Assembly (NCBI GenBank): GCA_030599055.1
Contig: JAUVOS010000069.1
Span: 1 to 11,354, forward strand
Source of the DNA: Lutibacter sp.
GTDB taxonomy: Bacteria; Bacteroidota; Bacteroidia; Flavobacteriales; Flavobacteriaceae
DNA: 11,354 nt
Direction: 5' to 3'
Position 1 is the first letter of the stretch, and each line of letters opens with the position of its first letter. A program made the position numbers and the translations under genes. Below, piece by piece: positions 1-7,387 of the stretch. Under the pieces are notes generated by a model. It was not told where the DNA came from. It saw nothing but the letters and a program-made list of their open reading frames with translations, and ran no database searches.

Positions 1-615
1 ATTTACTTGTGCTATTTCTAGAATATTGAATGTCAAAGCTCCTCCATCTGCATTGGAATCGTAGTAAATACCTAAAATTCCAACTAATAAAACAGCGGAT
101 GCACCCATCAACATCAAGGTCAGTTTCATCGCTGCATATTCTCGTGGTCCACTACCCCAAATACCGATCAATAGATACATTGGAATTACGGCAATTTCGT
201 AGAAAACGAATAGGGTAAATAAATCTATAGAAATAAAGAATCCAAAAACACCTGTCGCCAAAATGACTAGGGTTATAAAAAATTCTTTAGGCATATCATC
301 TATCATCCAAGATATAAAAACACCGGCTAAAACTACCGTTGCTGTTAAAACAATCATCAAGACTGAAATACCATCGACTCCAATACTATAATGGATGTTA
401 AAGGTTTCAAACCACATCTCGTCTCTTGTGAATACCATAATGGCATCATTTGTTGCGCGTTCTTTAAAATAGGCAAACACCAAGTTAATAGCCATTCCAA
501 ACTCAATGAGCATCCCAATCATGGTTGTTACTCGTGCTTGTTTTAAGCCCTTAGTAAATAGTAAAGCAATTGCCGTTAAAACGGGAACCACAATAAAAAG
601 CGTTAAAATATCCAT
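1..615 (-). CDS. nuoM: NADH-quinone oxidoreductase (complex I) subunit M, N-terminal 205 residues, cut by window edge
   Basis: The frame opens with ATG at 613-615 and stays open for 205 codons to the window edge, so the C-terminal part (the family is usually near 500 residues) is missing only because the window ends. NuoM is an antiporter-like proton-pumping subunit in the distal membrane arm of complex I. The visible part has several hydrophobic segments and the family motif FVFYEIAVIPMYLL around residues 136-149. Its glutamate, E140, matches the conserved TM5 glutamate (E144 in E. coli NuoM). The partner lysine of TM7 would lie beyond the edge. It follows nuoL after a 198-bp gap filled with repeats. 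The leader is A/T-rich without a Shine-Dalgarno sequence. Identity is secure; intactness of the 3' part cannot be judged. Confidence 0.95.
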   Translation of the reverse strand, partial: MDILTLFIVVPVLTAIALLFTKGLKQARVTTMIGMLIEFGMAINLVFAYFKERATNDAIMVFTRDEMWFETFNIHYSIGVDGISVLMIVLTATVVLAGVFISWMIDDMPKEFFITLVILATGVFGFFISIDLFTLFVFYEIAVIPMYLLIGIWGSGPREYAAMKLTLMLMGASAVLLVGILGIYYDSNADGGALTFNILEIAQVN

Positions 616-813
616 ATTCTATTAAATTCCGAATCACAAATCTCAAATCACAAATAAATTCCAATATTTAAAAAATCAAAATTTGAAATATTCAATTATT
701 AATTTTTGTGCTCTTAATTATTATTCAATGTTTAAATTCAAAATTCCAAATGCTAAATTCCGATAAGACTAATTACAATCCTTTTTGGAATTTATTAATT
801 AGGATTTGAGATT
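616..813. repeat. Heptad repeat gap nuoL-nuoM (two polarities)
   Basis: This 198-bp gap contains three 7-bp-phased runs. At 625-652 the units resemble AATTCCG and AATCACA. At 734-761 there are four units such as AAATTCA and AAATTCC. At 787-814 there are four units such as GGAATTT and AGGATTT, the opposite polarity, ending against the nuoL stop codon. The middle part (about 653-727) is a diverged copy of the longer intergenic repeat seen at 3770-3874 and 4443-4630. The facing AAATTCC and GGAATTT units could pair. I see no gene, promoter or convincing terminator. Confidence 0.75.
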
Positions 814-2730
814 TTATATCATATATATTACTATTAATACCAATACAAACACACCACCGGCAAAGGCAAAAGCATAGTCTTGTACTTTACCCGATTGCAC
901 TCCTTTAATTGCTTTAGATAGTGAAACGGTTTTGTTACCAATTCCTTCCATTGTACCATCTACAACTTTCTTATCAAACCAAGCAAAAGGTGCTGAGATG
1001 CGTTTAAAAATAATGTTATGTGTGATGAATATATAAACTTCATCAAAATAAAACTTGTTAAAAGCCCATTTGTATAATTTACCAGATGCTGCACTAATTT
1101 TTGCAGGGTAATTAGTTGGGTTTTTGTAAAATAACCATGCTATGATAATTCCGATAAGTCCGACTGTTACTGCTATTGCCGCCATTGTGTAATTTAGATG
1201 CCCGTGGAAACCAACACGATCAGGAGTCAACCACTCACTAAATGGCAAATAACCCGATGCAATACTCATAAATGCTAAAAACAGCAAAGGAATTGTCATA
1301 GACCAAGGTGATTCATGTGGTGCGTGTTCGTATTCTTTTTTCTTACCCCAAAAAATTCCGAAGTACAATCTAAACATATAGAAAGCTGTTAAACCTGCAA
1401 CTAATAAAGTAATAAAGTAAATTGGTTTGTTATGTTCAAAAGCTGCCAATAAAATTTCATCTTTACTAAAGAAACCAGCGGTAAAAGGGAATCCTGATAT
1501 AGATAAGGCAGCAATTAAAAAGGTGATATTGGTTATTGGCATATACTTACGTAAGCCACCCATATCTTTCAAATAATTACTATGTACAGCATGTATCACA
1601 GAACCGGCAGCTAAGAATAGTAATGCTTTAAACATGGCATGTGTAAACAAGTGCCACATTGATGCCATATACCCTAAACCTTCGTGACCTTCATATTTTG
1701 ATACTCCTAATGCCAACATCATATACCCAATTTGCGACATGGTTGAAAAAGCCAAAACCCGTTTAATATCTTTCTGCGTAAGTGCAATAATCGCGGCAAA
1801 TAAGGATGAGATGGCTCCTACCCAAGCGACGACATATAAAGCAAATCCGTCTTCTACAAAGTGAAACATTGGAAACATACGTGCTACTAGATACACACCA
1901 GCGACAACCATAGTTGCAGCGTGAATTAACGCAGAGACAGGTGTTGGACCTTCCATAGCATCTGGTAACCAAATATGAAATGGTAACATGGCAGATTTAC
2001 CGGCACCTCCCATAAACATCAAGATCAATGCCCATGTTATTACCGATAATCCCATAAATGATGAGGATGCCCAATTCATAATTGCAGGCCCTTCGGGATT
2101 ATTTAATTCCATAAAATCGTAACTTCCTCCATAATATCCCATCAATAAAATACCGATTAAGAAACCTAAGTCGGCAAAACGTGTTACAATAAAAGCTTTT
2201 TTTGCTGCTGCCACGGCAGATGGTTTTTCGTAATAAAAACCAATCAATAAGTAGGACGATACACCGACCAATTCCCAAAAAATATAAATTTGGAATAAGT
2301 TTGTTGCAACTACCAACCCCATCATAGCAAATGTAAATAAGGATAAAAATGCAAAAAACTTCGTATAACCTCGGTCTCCCTTCATATAGCCCCTACTATA
2401 AATATGAGCCATCAATGAAATAGTAGATACCACCACCAGCATCATTATTGAAATTGGATCTAACAAGATACCCATATCAATTCGTAAGGTCTCGGTAAAA
2501 TTCATCCAATTGGTTTTAAAACCAAAGAAAGTTTGAAATTTCCCTTCTACTTTTCCTACATTAAAAAAGTATTGATAGGCCGTGTAATAAGATAGAACTG
2601 CAACGACACTTAATGCGAATACGCCAATCCATCCCGAAATGGCAGGTTTTATTTTGTTATAGAAAAAACCCAACAACAAAAATGTCGCTATTGGAATAAT
2701 CAGAATAAAAATTGTATAACTAAAATCCAT
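814..2730 (-). CDS. nuoL: NADH-quinone oxidoreductase (complex I) subunit L
   Basis: NuoL is the most distal antiporter-like subunit of the membrane arm and carries the long lateral helix. The 638-residue product is a normal family length. The ND5-type N-terminus comes first, then the proton-antiporter core. Residues matching the key ionisable groups of E. coli NuoL are present: E153 in IFWELVGVSSY (E144), K245 in GGAGKSAMLPFHIWLPDAM (K229), H270 in PVSALIHAATM (H254) and K423 in GFFSKDEIL (K399). K368 in HAMFKALLF is also there. A charged amphipathic stretch near 550-610 followed by a final membrane helix fits the lateral helix and its anchor. The ATG at 2728-2730 is the clear start. The gene is intact and lies between nuoK and nuoM in the standard order. 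Confidence 0.98.
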   Translation of the reverse strand: MDFSYTIFILIIPIATFLLLGFFYNKIKPAISGWIGVFALSVVAVLSYYTAYQYFFNVGKVEGKFQTFFGFKTNWMNFTETLRIDMGILLDPISIMMLVVVSTISLMAHIYSRGYMKGDRGYTKFFAFLSLFTFAMMGLVVATNLFQIYIFWELVGVSSYLLIGFYYEKPSAVAAAKKAFIVTRFADLGFLIGILLMGYYGGSYDFMELNNPEGPAIMNWASSSFMGLSVITWALILMFMGGAGKSAMLPFHIWLPDAMEGPTPVSALIHAATMVVAGVYLVARMFPMFHFVEDGFALYVVAWVGAISSLFAAIIALTQKDIKRVLAFSTMSQIGYMMLALGVSKYEGHEGLGYMASMWHLFTHAMFKALLFLAAGSVIHAVHSNYLKDMGGLRKYMPITNITFLIAALSISGFPFTAGFFSKDEILLAAFEHNKPIYFITLLVAGLTAFYMFRLYFGIFWGKKKEYEHAPHESPWSMTIPLLFLAFMSIASGYLPFSEWLTPDRVGFHGHLNYTMAAIAVTVGLIGIIIAWLFYKNPTNYPAKISAASGKLYKWAFNKFYFDEVYIFITHNIIFKRISAPFAWFDKKVVDGTMEGIGNKTVSLSKAIKGVQSGKVQDYAFAFAGGVFVLVLIVIYMI

Positions 2731-2807
2731 ATTGTTAATTCAGAATTAAGAATTGAGAATTGAGAATTGAGAAATCTGACATCTCAAATCTAATATCTCA
2801 AATCTAA
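2731..2807. repeat. Heptad repeat gap nuoK-nuoL
   Basis: Units of GAATTGA type run from 2743 to 2777 (GAATTAA, three perfect GAATTGA, then GAAATCT). Next comes a perfect 14-bp direct repeat, ATCTCAAATCTAAT, at 2781-2794 and 2795-2808. Its length is two heptads, and it ends inside the nuoK stop codon (2808-2810). The first run (TTGAG) and the second (CTCAA) have opposite polarity and could pair in the transcript. The gap holds no other recognisable signal. Confidence 0.85.
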
Positions 2808-3125
2808 TTAGTATTTCATTGTTTCCGTTTCTGCTATATCTACCGATGTTTTCAAACGATATAGATTGATAATTATCGAAATTGCCAAGGCTGTTTCAGC
2901 GGCTGCAACTGCAATGATAAATATCGAAAAATATACACCCTGTAACATATTAGGATATAAGTACTTATTGATTACCACAAAATTGATTACAGAAGTGTTT
3001 AATAACAACTCAATTGCCATCAACATGGTTATTAAATTTTTTCTTGTTAAAAACCCGTACAGTCCTATAAAAAATAGGATTGTTGATAAGGTTAGTAATT
3101 CGTATATGCTTATGTTTTCGATCAT
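2808..3125 (-). CDS. nuoK: NADH-quinone oxidoreductase (complex I) subunit K
   Basis: NuoK is a small three-helix proton-channel subunit of the complex I membrane arm (about 100 residues in E. coli, 105 here). Three hydrophobic segments can be seen, near residues 8-25, 30-52 and 63-87. The two membrane glutamates essential for proton transfer in the family are in place: E39 in MAIELLLN (E36 in E. coli) and E77 in AAAETALAISI (E72). The ATG at 3123-3125 gives the expected N-terminus. The order J-K-L is standard. The stop codon is embedded in the end of a 14-bp repeat, so the repeats abut the coding region without a spacer. The gene looks fully functional. Confidence 0.98.
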   Translation of the reverse strand: MIENISIYELLTLSTILFFIGLYGFLTRKNLITMLMAIELLLNTSVINFVVINKYLYPNMLQGVYFSIFIIAVAAAETALAISIIINLYRLKTSVDIAETETMKY

Positions 3126-3243
3126 TTCTTTTTAGTTTTTAAAGTTGAAAGTTAAAAGTTGAAAGTTTTGATTGTTCGCATCATACGTACTTTTTATACT
3201 CCCTACTTTTTATACTTTATAAACTTTATACTTTACAAACTTT
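3126..3243. repeat. Heptad repeat gap nuoJ-nuoK
   Basis: Four exactly phased units, AAGTTGA, AAGTTAA, AAGTTGA and AAGTTTT, occupy 3142-3169. After a 20-bp spacer, a second run from about 3189 to 3247 has units starting with ACTTT (such as ATACTTT and ATACTCC) with alternating 7- and 9-bp spacing. It reaches into the 3' end of nuoJ. The AAAGT and ACTTT units are complementary, so the two halves have opposite polarity. Confidence 0.8.
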
Positions 3244-3756
3244 TCACTTATTAACTGATTTTTTCTGCCCTTTAGCTATAATTATTGCTCCAATCATGGC
3301 TGCTAATAAGAGGACACTGATTAGCTCAAATGGGAGAATATATCCACCATCGCCATAGCTCAATAAGCCTCGTCCAATATCTTTAATATCAAAGGATTCT
3401 GATGCTATTGCTACTTTAAAATCATGTGCATAGATTGTGGCTAGTGTGATTCCTAAGCCGAGTAAACTCAATACTGCCATTCCAATTTTTCTAGCTGTTG
3501 GAGGCTCTTCTAATTCTCCTTCAATATGGTGTACTAATAAGACAGCAAAAATAAATAGGATGATAATACCTCCTCCATAGACTGCCATTTGTAAGGCTCC
3601 TAAAAAGTTGTAATCCATCATAAAATAGATTGCTGCGATTCCTAATAAAGACAGTAACAAATAAATTACCGCCCTTAAAATCTTTTTGCTAGTTACGGAG
3701 GCAATTGCCATTACAACTATGATTATTGCGAAAATGTAAAAAAATACTCGTTCCAT
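3244..3756 (-). CDS. nuoJ: NADH-quinone oxidoreductase (complex I) subunit J
   Basis: NuoJ is a membrane subunit between NuoH and NuoK whose third helix takes part in coupling quinone reduction to proton pumping. The 170-residue product is slightly shorter than E. coli NuoJ (184). It has five likely membrane segments, at about residues 4-20, 27-46, 53-75, 91-108 and 140-161. The conserved third-helix motif is ALQMAVYGGGIIILFIFAVLL, with Y60 at the site of the conserved tyrosine (Y59 in E. coli) and the glycines that allow the pi-bulge. The start is the ATG at 3754-3756. It sits in the normal order between nuoI and nuoK, separated from both by repeat-filled gaps. Confidence 0.97.
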   Translation of the reverse strand: MERVFFYIFAIIIVVMAIASVTSKKILRAVIYLLLSLLGIAAIYFMMDYNFLGALQMAVYGGGIIILFIFAVLLVHHIEGELEEPPTARKIGMAVLSLLGLGITLATIYAHDFKVAIASESFDIKDIGRGLLSYGDGGYILPFELISVLLLAAMIGAIIIAKGQKKSVNK

Positions 3757-3962
3757 ACTTGTTTAAAAAAATTCCAAATCACAAATTCCAAATCTCAAAT
3801 AAATTCCAAATTTTCAAAAATCAAAAGTTGAAATTTTCTTTGTTGGTGTTTGTTTTTCTATTTATACTTATTCTTTAAATTCTAATTTTCAAAAATCAAA
3901 ATACAAACTGTTCTTTGTTAATCACAAGCTACTATTTATCTCTTTGTTTTTTGTTATTTCAT
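3757..3962. repeat. About 105-bp dispersed repeat plus a diverged second copy, gap nuoI-nuoJ
   Basis: A first copy at about 3770-3874 starts with four phased heptads (AATTCCA, AATCACA, AATTCCA, AATCTCA; 3770-3797). It continues with AATAAATTCCA and ends with a non-heptad tail containing CTTTGTTGGTGTTTG. The same layout is seen in the nuoI-nuoH gap (4443-4630). A second, more diverged copy is suggested at 3875-3925, where TTCTAATTTTCAAAAATC and TTCTTTGTTA recur. The remaining 3926-3962 is T-rich, with no recognisable gene. Confidence 0.75.
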
Positions 3963-4433
3963 CTACTCCTTTACACTAGCTCTTACTTTAGATCCTGGTT
4001 TGTTTAATACTTTTGTTAACTCTGAACGGTCGGTAACCGAATGCTCAAAACCTTGTCCCCATACGATCGCATCTGTTGGACATGCTTCTATACATTGACT
4101 ACACATGGTACACATGGACAAATGATAAATATGCTTATCGATTACCTTCTTTTTCTTCCCTGTTTCTGCATCTACAATTCTATTCCAAATAATTTCAATA
4201 GTACCGTTCGGACAAGCAATTTCGCAGGCTTGACATCCGGTACAGGCATGTTCGTTTTTCTCATCATGAGGCATGATTACTTCTCCTTTGAATCGGTCAA
4301 AGATTTGCACTTTTTCCTCTGGATACTGAACTGTGATGATTTCTTTACGCGCATTTATAAAATATTTGTGCGTCACTCTAAAACCATTGATTAAAGTCTT
4401 GACTCCTTTATATATGTCTAAAAAATATTTCAT
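3963..4433 (-). CDS. nuoI: NADH-quinone oxidoreductase (complex I) subunit I, 2x[4Fe-4S] ferredoxin-like
   Basis: NuoI carries clusters N6a and N6b of the electron wire between the input module and NuoB. I choose the ATG at 4431-4433 (156 residues). The open frame continues 24 bp upstream to a TTG at 4455-4457, but that codon lies inside the heptad repeats and the extra residues are repeat-encoded. Two ferredoxin motifs are complete: C64, C67, C70, C74 (ACTGCQACEIACP) and C108, C111, C114, C118 (CTMCSQCIEACP). The N-terminal amphipathic stretch (residues 1-35) fits the membrane-surface helices of the family. With nuoE, nuoF and nuoG absent here, NuoI would be close to the entry point for electrons, possibly from ferredoxin; this last point is inference. 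Confidence 0.96.
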   Translation of the reverse strand: MKYFLDIYKGVKTLINGFRVTHKYFINARKEIITVQYPEEKVQIFDRFKGEVIMPHDEKNEHACTGCQACEIACPNGTIEIIWNRIVDAETGKKKKVIDKHIYHLSMCTMCSQCIEACPTDAIVWGQGFEHSVTDRSELTKVLNKPGSKVRASVKE

Positions 4434-4643
4434 ATTTTTTTTAATTCCAAATTCCAATTATTAAATTCCAAATTTTAAATTTGAAATATTCTTTGTTGGT
4501 GTTTGCTCTTTCTAATTATACTTGTTTTAAAATTCCAAATCACAAATGCCAAATCTCAAATAAATCCCAAATTTCAAGAATCAAATTATGAAATATTCTT
4601 TGTTGGTGCTTGCTCTTTCTATTCTTATTATAAAAATTTTCAA
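4434..4643. repeat. Two tandem copies of the about 100-bp dispersed repeat, gap four-helix-bundle gene to nuoI
   Basis: Copy one (about 4443-4529) opens with seven phased heptads at 4443-4491, such as AATTCCA and AATTTGA. Copy two (about 4531-4630) opens with four, AATTCCA, AATCACA, AATGCCA and AATCTCA, at 4531-4558. Both end in the same tail: GAAATATTCTTTGTTGGTG is identical at 4483-4501 and 4590-4608, 107 bp apart, followed by a near-identical TTGCTCTTTCT. The same tail, slightly changed, occurs at 3831-3865. I see no gene or terminator in these 210 bp. Confidence 0.85.
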
Positions 4644-4994
4644 CTATGATTTTTCAATTATCGCCGATAGAATTTTCTTTAATTCTGTTGCTTCTTGAAT
4701 TAATTCTTCGGCCAATTTACTATTTGACAAATCATTTGTTTCATCTATTAATCTTAACCACATAAGGCTTTCCTTTGCTTCTTTTCTACTAATCTTTATT
4801 CTATAACTAAAATCCTTTTTACTTAAAGCTTCATTAGCTTCTATATAATTTGCTGCTATTGAGCCTGATGAGCGTATTACTTGCTTAGCATCTTCAATAT
4901 TTGCAATCGTTTTATTTAATGTTCTAATAAATAGCCTCACTTCTTTAGCAAACAAAAACGTTCTTTCTTCTAAATCATAGGGTTTTTTATTCAT
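4644..4994 (-). CDS. Four-helix-bundle protein of the S23/IVS-encoded family (RSSGSIAANYIEAN subgroup)
   Basis: The 116-residue product is a soluble, helix-rich, charged protein. Its signature RSSGSIAANYIEANEAL (residues 41-57), followed by SKKDF and KISRKEAKESLMWL, places it with the small four-helix-bundle proteins first known as ORFs in intervening sequences of 23S rRNA genes (S23 family) and related to the Avd accessory protein of diversity-generating retroelements. No reverse transcriptase or variable repeat is nearby. The biochemical role is unknown; Avd-like members bind nucleic acid. The start is the ATG at 4992-4994. The gene lies between nuoH and nuoI in the same direction, so it would be co-transcribed. 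It is flanked on both sides by heptad-type repeats of opposite polarity. It is not a complex I subunit and looks like an insertion. Confidence 0.9.
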   Translation of the reverse strand: MNKKPYDLEERTFLFAKEVRLFIRTLNKTIANIEDAKQVIRSSGSIAANYIEANEALSKKDFSYRIKISRKEAKESLMWLRLIDETNDLSNSKLAEELIQEATELKKILSAIIEKS

Positions 4995-5087
4995 TGTATC
5001 TGTTTGTTTTATTGAGTTTCCTTTTGGTTATTATTTTTTGTTTTTTGTGATTTATTTGTTATTTGTTTTTTGATAATTGTTTTTTGT
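4995..5087. repeat. T-rich heptad repeat gap nuoH to four-helix-bundle gene
   Basis: Eight phased heptads run from 5034 to 5089, including TTTTTTG (twice), TGATTTA, TTTGTTA and TTTGATA. The run ends inside the nuoH stop codon (5088-5090). TTTGTGATTTATTTG here is close to the reverse complement of the AATCACA and AATAAAT units on the other side of the four-helix-bundle gene (4531-4565). The two arrays therefore face each other across that gene. The stretch 4995-5033 has no clear repeat or signal. Confidence 0.75.
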
Positions 5088-6170
5088 TTAAAACGGCCAA
5101 GGCAAGGTCCAACCTAACCAAACTATAATCGCCATTAATACAATATTCATTAAATTTAACGGTAGTAAATACTTCCACTCTAGTGTTAAAACCTGATCGA
5201 TACGCAAACGCGGATAGGTCCATCTAAAGAACATCATCAAAATGATAATCATTCCTACTTTTAGGATAAACCAAACGGGTTGCAACCAAAATATATGATC
5301 TGTAATTCCAAATGGAGATAGCCAACCACCAAAAAACACGGTAACAGCAATGGCTGCTATGATAAACATATTGATAAATTCTGCTAAGAAAAAGTACGCG
5401 AACTTCATCCCCGAATACTCTGTATGGTATCCTGCTCCTAACTCTGATTCTGCTTCTATTAAATCAAAGGGTGCTCTATTGGTTTCGGCTGTTCCTGCTA
5501 TCATGTAGATAACAAAAGCAATAATTGCCGGTATGTGTCCTTGATAGATTAACCAACCTCCGGTACGTTGTACTTCAATGATTTCAGATAGTTGTAGACT
5601 ACCCGTCATTAACACCATAGTAAGTAGGGATAATCCTACTGATAATTCATAACTAATAACTTGTACACCACTACGCATGGCTCCAATTAAAGCAAATTTA
5701 TTGTTACTTGCCCAACCTCCTAGCAATATTCCAATAACACCAATAGAAGATACTGCCGTTAAAAAGAATAGTCCAATATTGATATCAAATGCTTGTAATG
5801 ATTTAGAAAACGGAAATACCGCTAAGGCAATTAATGCTGCTACGATTGGGAAATAAGGAGCTAAATTATATAAGAATTTATCCGCCTTAATCGTTCCTGT
5901 TAATTCTTTTGAGACTAATTTTAAAGCATCTGCAATAGTTTGAAATAGTCCCCATGGTCCTACACGGTTTGGTCCGTATCGTAATTGTATCCATCCGGCT
6001 ACTTTTCGTTCCATCAGTACTAAATACAGTCCAGCTACGGCAAAAAATGCTAAATAGGCTACTGCAATTAATAGCATTTCAATAATACTGACCGCTGTTG
6101 CCGAGTTAGGCATCCATCCTGTCAGTAACTCATGAACCCACTCTGTTGGTAATAGTAAAGGTATGTTCAT
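5088..6170 (-). CDS. nuoH: NADH-quinone oxidoreductase (complex I) subunit H
   Basis: NuoH is the membrane subunit that forms much of the quinone chamber and the first half-channel, at the junction with NuoB and NuoD. The 360-residue product is close to the usual length and has about eight hydrophobic segments. Signature blocks are LMERKVAGWIQLRYGPNRVGP (residues 52-72), GAMRSGVQVISYELSVGL (163-180, including E175) and NRAPFDLIEAESELGAGYH (231-249), with the acidic loop that follows the quinone entry helix. The ATG at 6168-6170 is preceded by an A-rich leader. nuoD lies directly upstream, with no nuoE, nuoF or nuoG between them, unlike 14-subunit operons. No residue I would expect to be essential appears to be missing. 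Confidence 0.98.
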   Translation of the reverse strand: MNIPLLLPTEWVHELLTGWMPNSATAVSIIEMLLIAVAYLAFFAVAGLYLVLMERKVAGWIQLRYGPNRVGPWGLFQTIADALKLVSKELTGTIKADKFLYNLAPYFPIVAALIALAVFPFSKSLQAFDINIGLFFLTAVSSIGVIGILLGGWASNNKFALIGAMRSGVQVISYELSVGLSLLTMVLMTGSLQLSEIIEVQRTGGWLIYQGHIPAIIAFVIYMIAGTAETNRAPFDLIEAESELGAGYHTEYSGMKFAYFFLAEFINMFIIAAIAVTVFFGGWLSPFGITDHIFWLQPVWFILKVGMIIILMMFFRWTYPRLRIDQVLTLEWKYLLPLNLMNIVLMAIIVWLGWTLPWPF

Positions 6171-6253
6171 TGTTTTTATCTTTTACCGCTAAGGCACGAA
6201 GGCACTAAGCTTTTTTTAATTCCTAATTCTACATTCTGAATTCAGAATTCAGA
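6171..6253. repeat. Heptad and octad repeat gap nuoD-nuoH
   Basis: Five phased heptads, ATTCCTA, ATTCTAC, ATTCTGA, ATTCAGA and ATTCAGA, fill 6219-6253 and end exactly at the nuoD stop codon (6254-6256). At 6191-6210 is a different, GC-richer unit with an 8-bp period (AAGGCACG, AAGGCACT, AAGC). This gap sits where nuoE, nuoF and nuoG would be in a 14-subunit operon. I see no remnant of those genes. Confidence 0.8.
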
Positions 6254-7387
6254 TTATCTATCAATATCCGGCACTACCAAATCTAATGTTGCCATCATCG
6301 CAACTAAATCTCCAATTTTACTTCCTACTGCCATATGCTCTAATGCTGAAAGGTTTGAAAAGCCGGGTGATCGGAATTTCATTCGATACGGACTTTTTCC
6401 TCCTGTACTATTTATATATACTCCCAATTCGCCACGTGCAGTTTCTACTCGTTGGTAATACTCTCCTTTTGGCAATTTAATTACTGCCTTTGTAGGTTCT
6501 TTAATATTTCCTTCAGGGATATTGTCGATTAATTGCTCGATAATCTTCATCGATTCCCACATTTCATCAATACGCACTTTGTATCTAGCCCAAGCATCTC
6601 CTTCTGTATATAATGGCTCTTTAAAATCTATATCTTGTATAGCAAATGCGGAATAGGGTTTTATTTTTCGTATATCACTCACAACACCAGAACCTCTCGC
6701 AACAGGACCAGAAACACCATAACTTATTGCATCTTCCTTGCTTAAAATACCGACACTTTTCATTCTTTTTTCAAAAATGATATTTCCTGTTAATAATTGG
6801 TCGTATTCCGGAAGTTTAGTTTTGAAGTGCGTGATAAAATCTTTGACTCTTTTTACAAAATTCTTATGAATATCGTAACGTATTCCACCTGGGACGGTGT
6901 AATTCATCGTTAATCTTGCACCACAGGTTTCTTCAAAAATATCATTGATTAGTTCACGATCTCTAAATCCGTAGAAGTAAGTTGTCAGCGCTCCTAAATC
7001 CATTCCCATAACACCCCACCATAGTTGGTGTGAAGCCAATCTTGTTAACTCACCTACAATTGTTCGAATATATTTAACACGACCAGAAACTTCTATTTCT
7101 AATGCTTTTTCGATGGCAAGTGCTACGGCTTCATTGTTATTATGAGATGAAAGGTAATCCATTCTATCTGTAAGATGGATTATCTGTGGATATGAATCGT
7201 ATTCACACATTTTTTCGATTCCTCTATGGATATAACCTAAATCGGGTTCAACCCTTTTGATTATCTCACCATCAATGGTTAAATTCAAACGTAATACACC
7301 ATGGGTAGCTGGATGCTGAGGTCCCAGGTTAATTTTGTATTCTTCGGTTCTGAATTGATTTTTTTGTATTTGTGCTTCGTAATCCAT
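6254..7387 (-). CDS. nuoD: NADH-quinone oxidoreductase (complex I) subunit D (49 kDa type)
   Basis: NuoD is the large quinone-site subunit, derived from the [NiFe]-hydrogenase large subunit, and is encoded separately from NuoC here. I choose ATG at 7385-7387 (377 residues). The frame extends 21 bp further to a TTG inside the heptad array, but those codons are repeat sequence. Visible motifs are INLGPQHPATHGVLRL (19-34) with H25 and DRMDYLS with Y78, matching the histidine and tyrosine that contact the quinone head group. Also present are GYIHRGIEKM (51-60), ETARGELGVY (315-324) and the conserved C-terminus ending VVPDIDR. Everything needed for quinone reduction is there. It is bordered by heptad arrays on both sides, and a four-helix-bundle gene separates it from nuoC. 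Confidence 0.97.
   Translation of the reverse strand: MDYEAQIQKNQFRTEEYKINLGPQHPATHGVLRLNLTIDGEIIKRVEPDLGYIHRGIEKMCEYDSYPQIIHLTDRMDYLSSHNNNEAVALAIEKALEIEVSGRVKYIRTIVGELTRLASHQLWWGVMGMDLGALTTYFYGFRDRELINDIFEETCGARLTMNYTVPGGIRYDIHKNFVKRVKDFITHFKTKLPEYDQLLTGNIIFEKRMKSVGILSKEDAISYGVSGPVARGSGVVSDIRKIKPYSAFAIQDIDFKEPLYTEGDAWARYKVRIDEMWESMKIIEQLIDNIPEGNIKEPTKAVIKLPKGEYYQRVETARGELGVYINSTGGKSPYRMKFRSPGFSNLSALEHMAVGSKIGDLVAMMATLDLVVPDIDR

Noticed and set aside
30..218. Plus-strand open frame, 62 codons
   Set aside because: Lies antisense inside nuoM, which is strongly conserved; no family resemblance.
1763..1972. Minus-strand open frame in another frame of nuoL
   Set aside because: Shadow of the most conserved part of nuoL; cysteine-rich, out-of-frame translation.
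2866..3135. Plus-strand open frame opposite nuoK
   Set aside because: Antisense shadow of nuoK.
4041..4394. Plus-strand open frame opposite nuoI
   Set aside because: Antisense shadow; nuoI carries eight intact cluster cysteines in the other direction.
4434..4457. TTG start for nuoI eight codons upstream of the ATG
   Set aside because: The extension is encoded by heptad repeat sequence and is not family-like; ATG at 4431-4433 gives the normal N-terminus.
4434..4643. CRISPR array
   Set aside because: Units are 7 bp and degenerate, without unique spacers of regular length, and no cas genes are near.
6286..6480. Plus-strand open frame opposite the nuoD 3' end
   Set aside because: Antisense to the conserved nuoD C-terminus.
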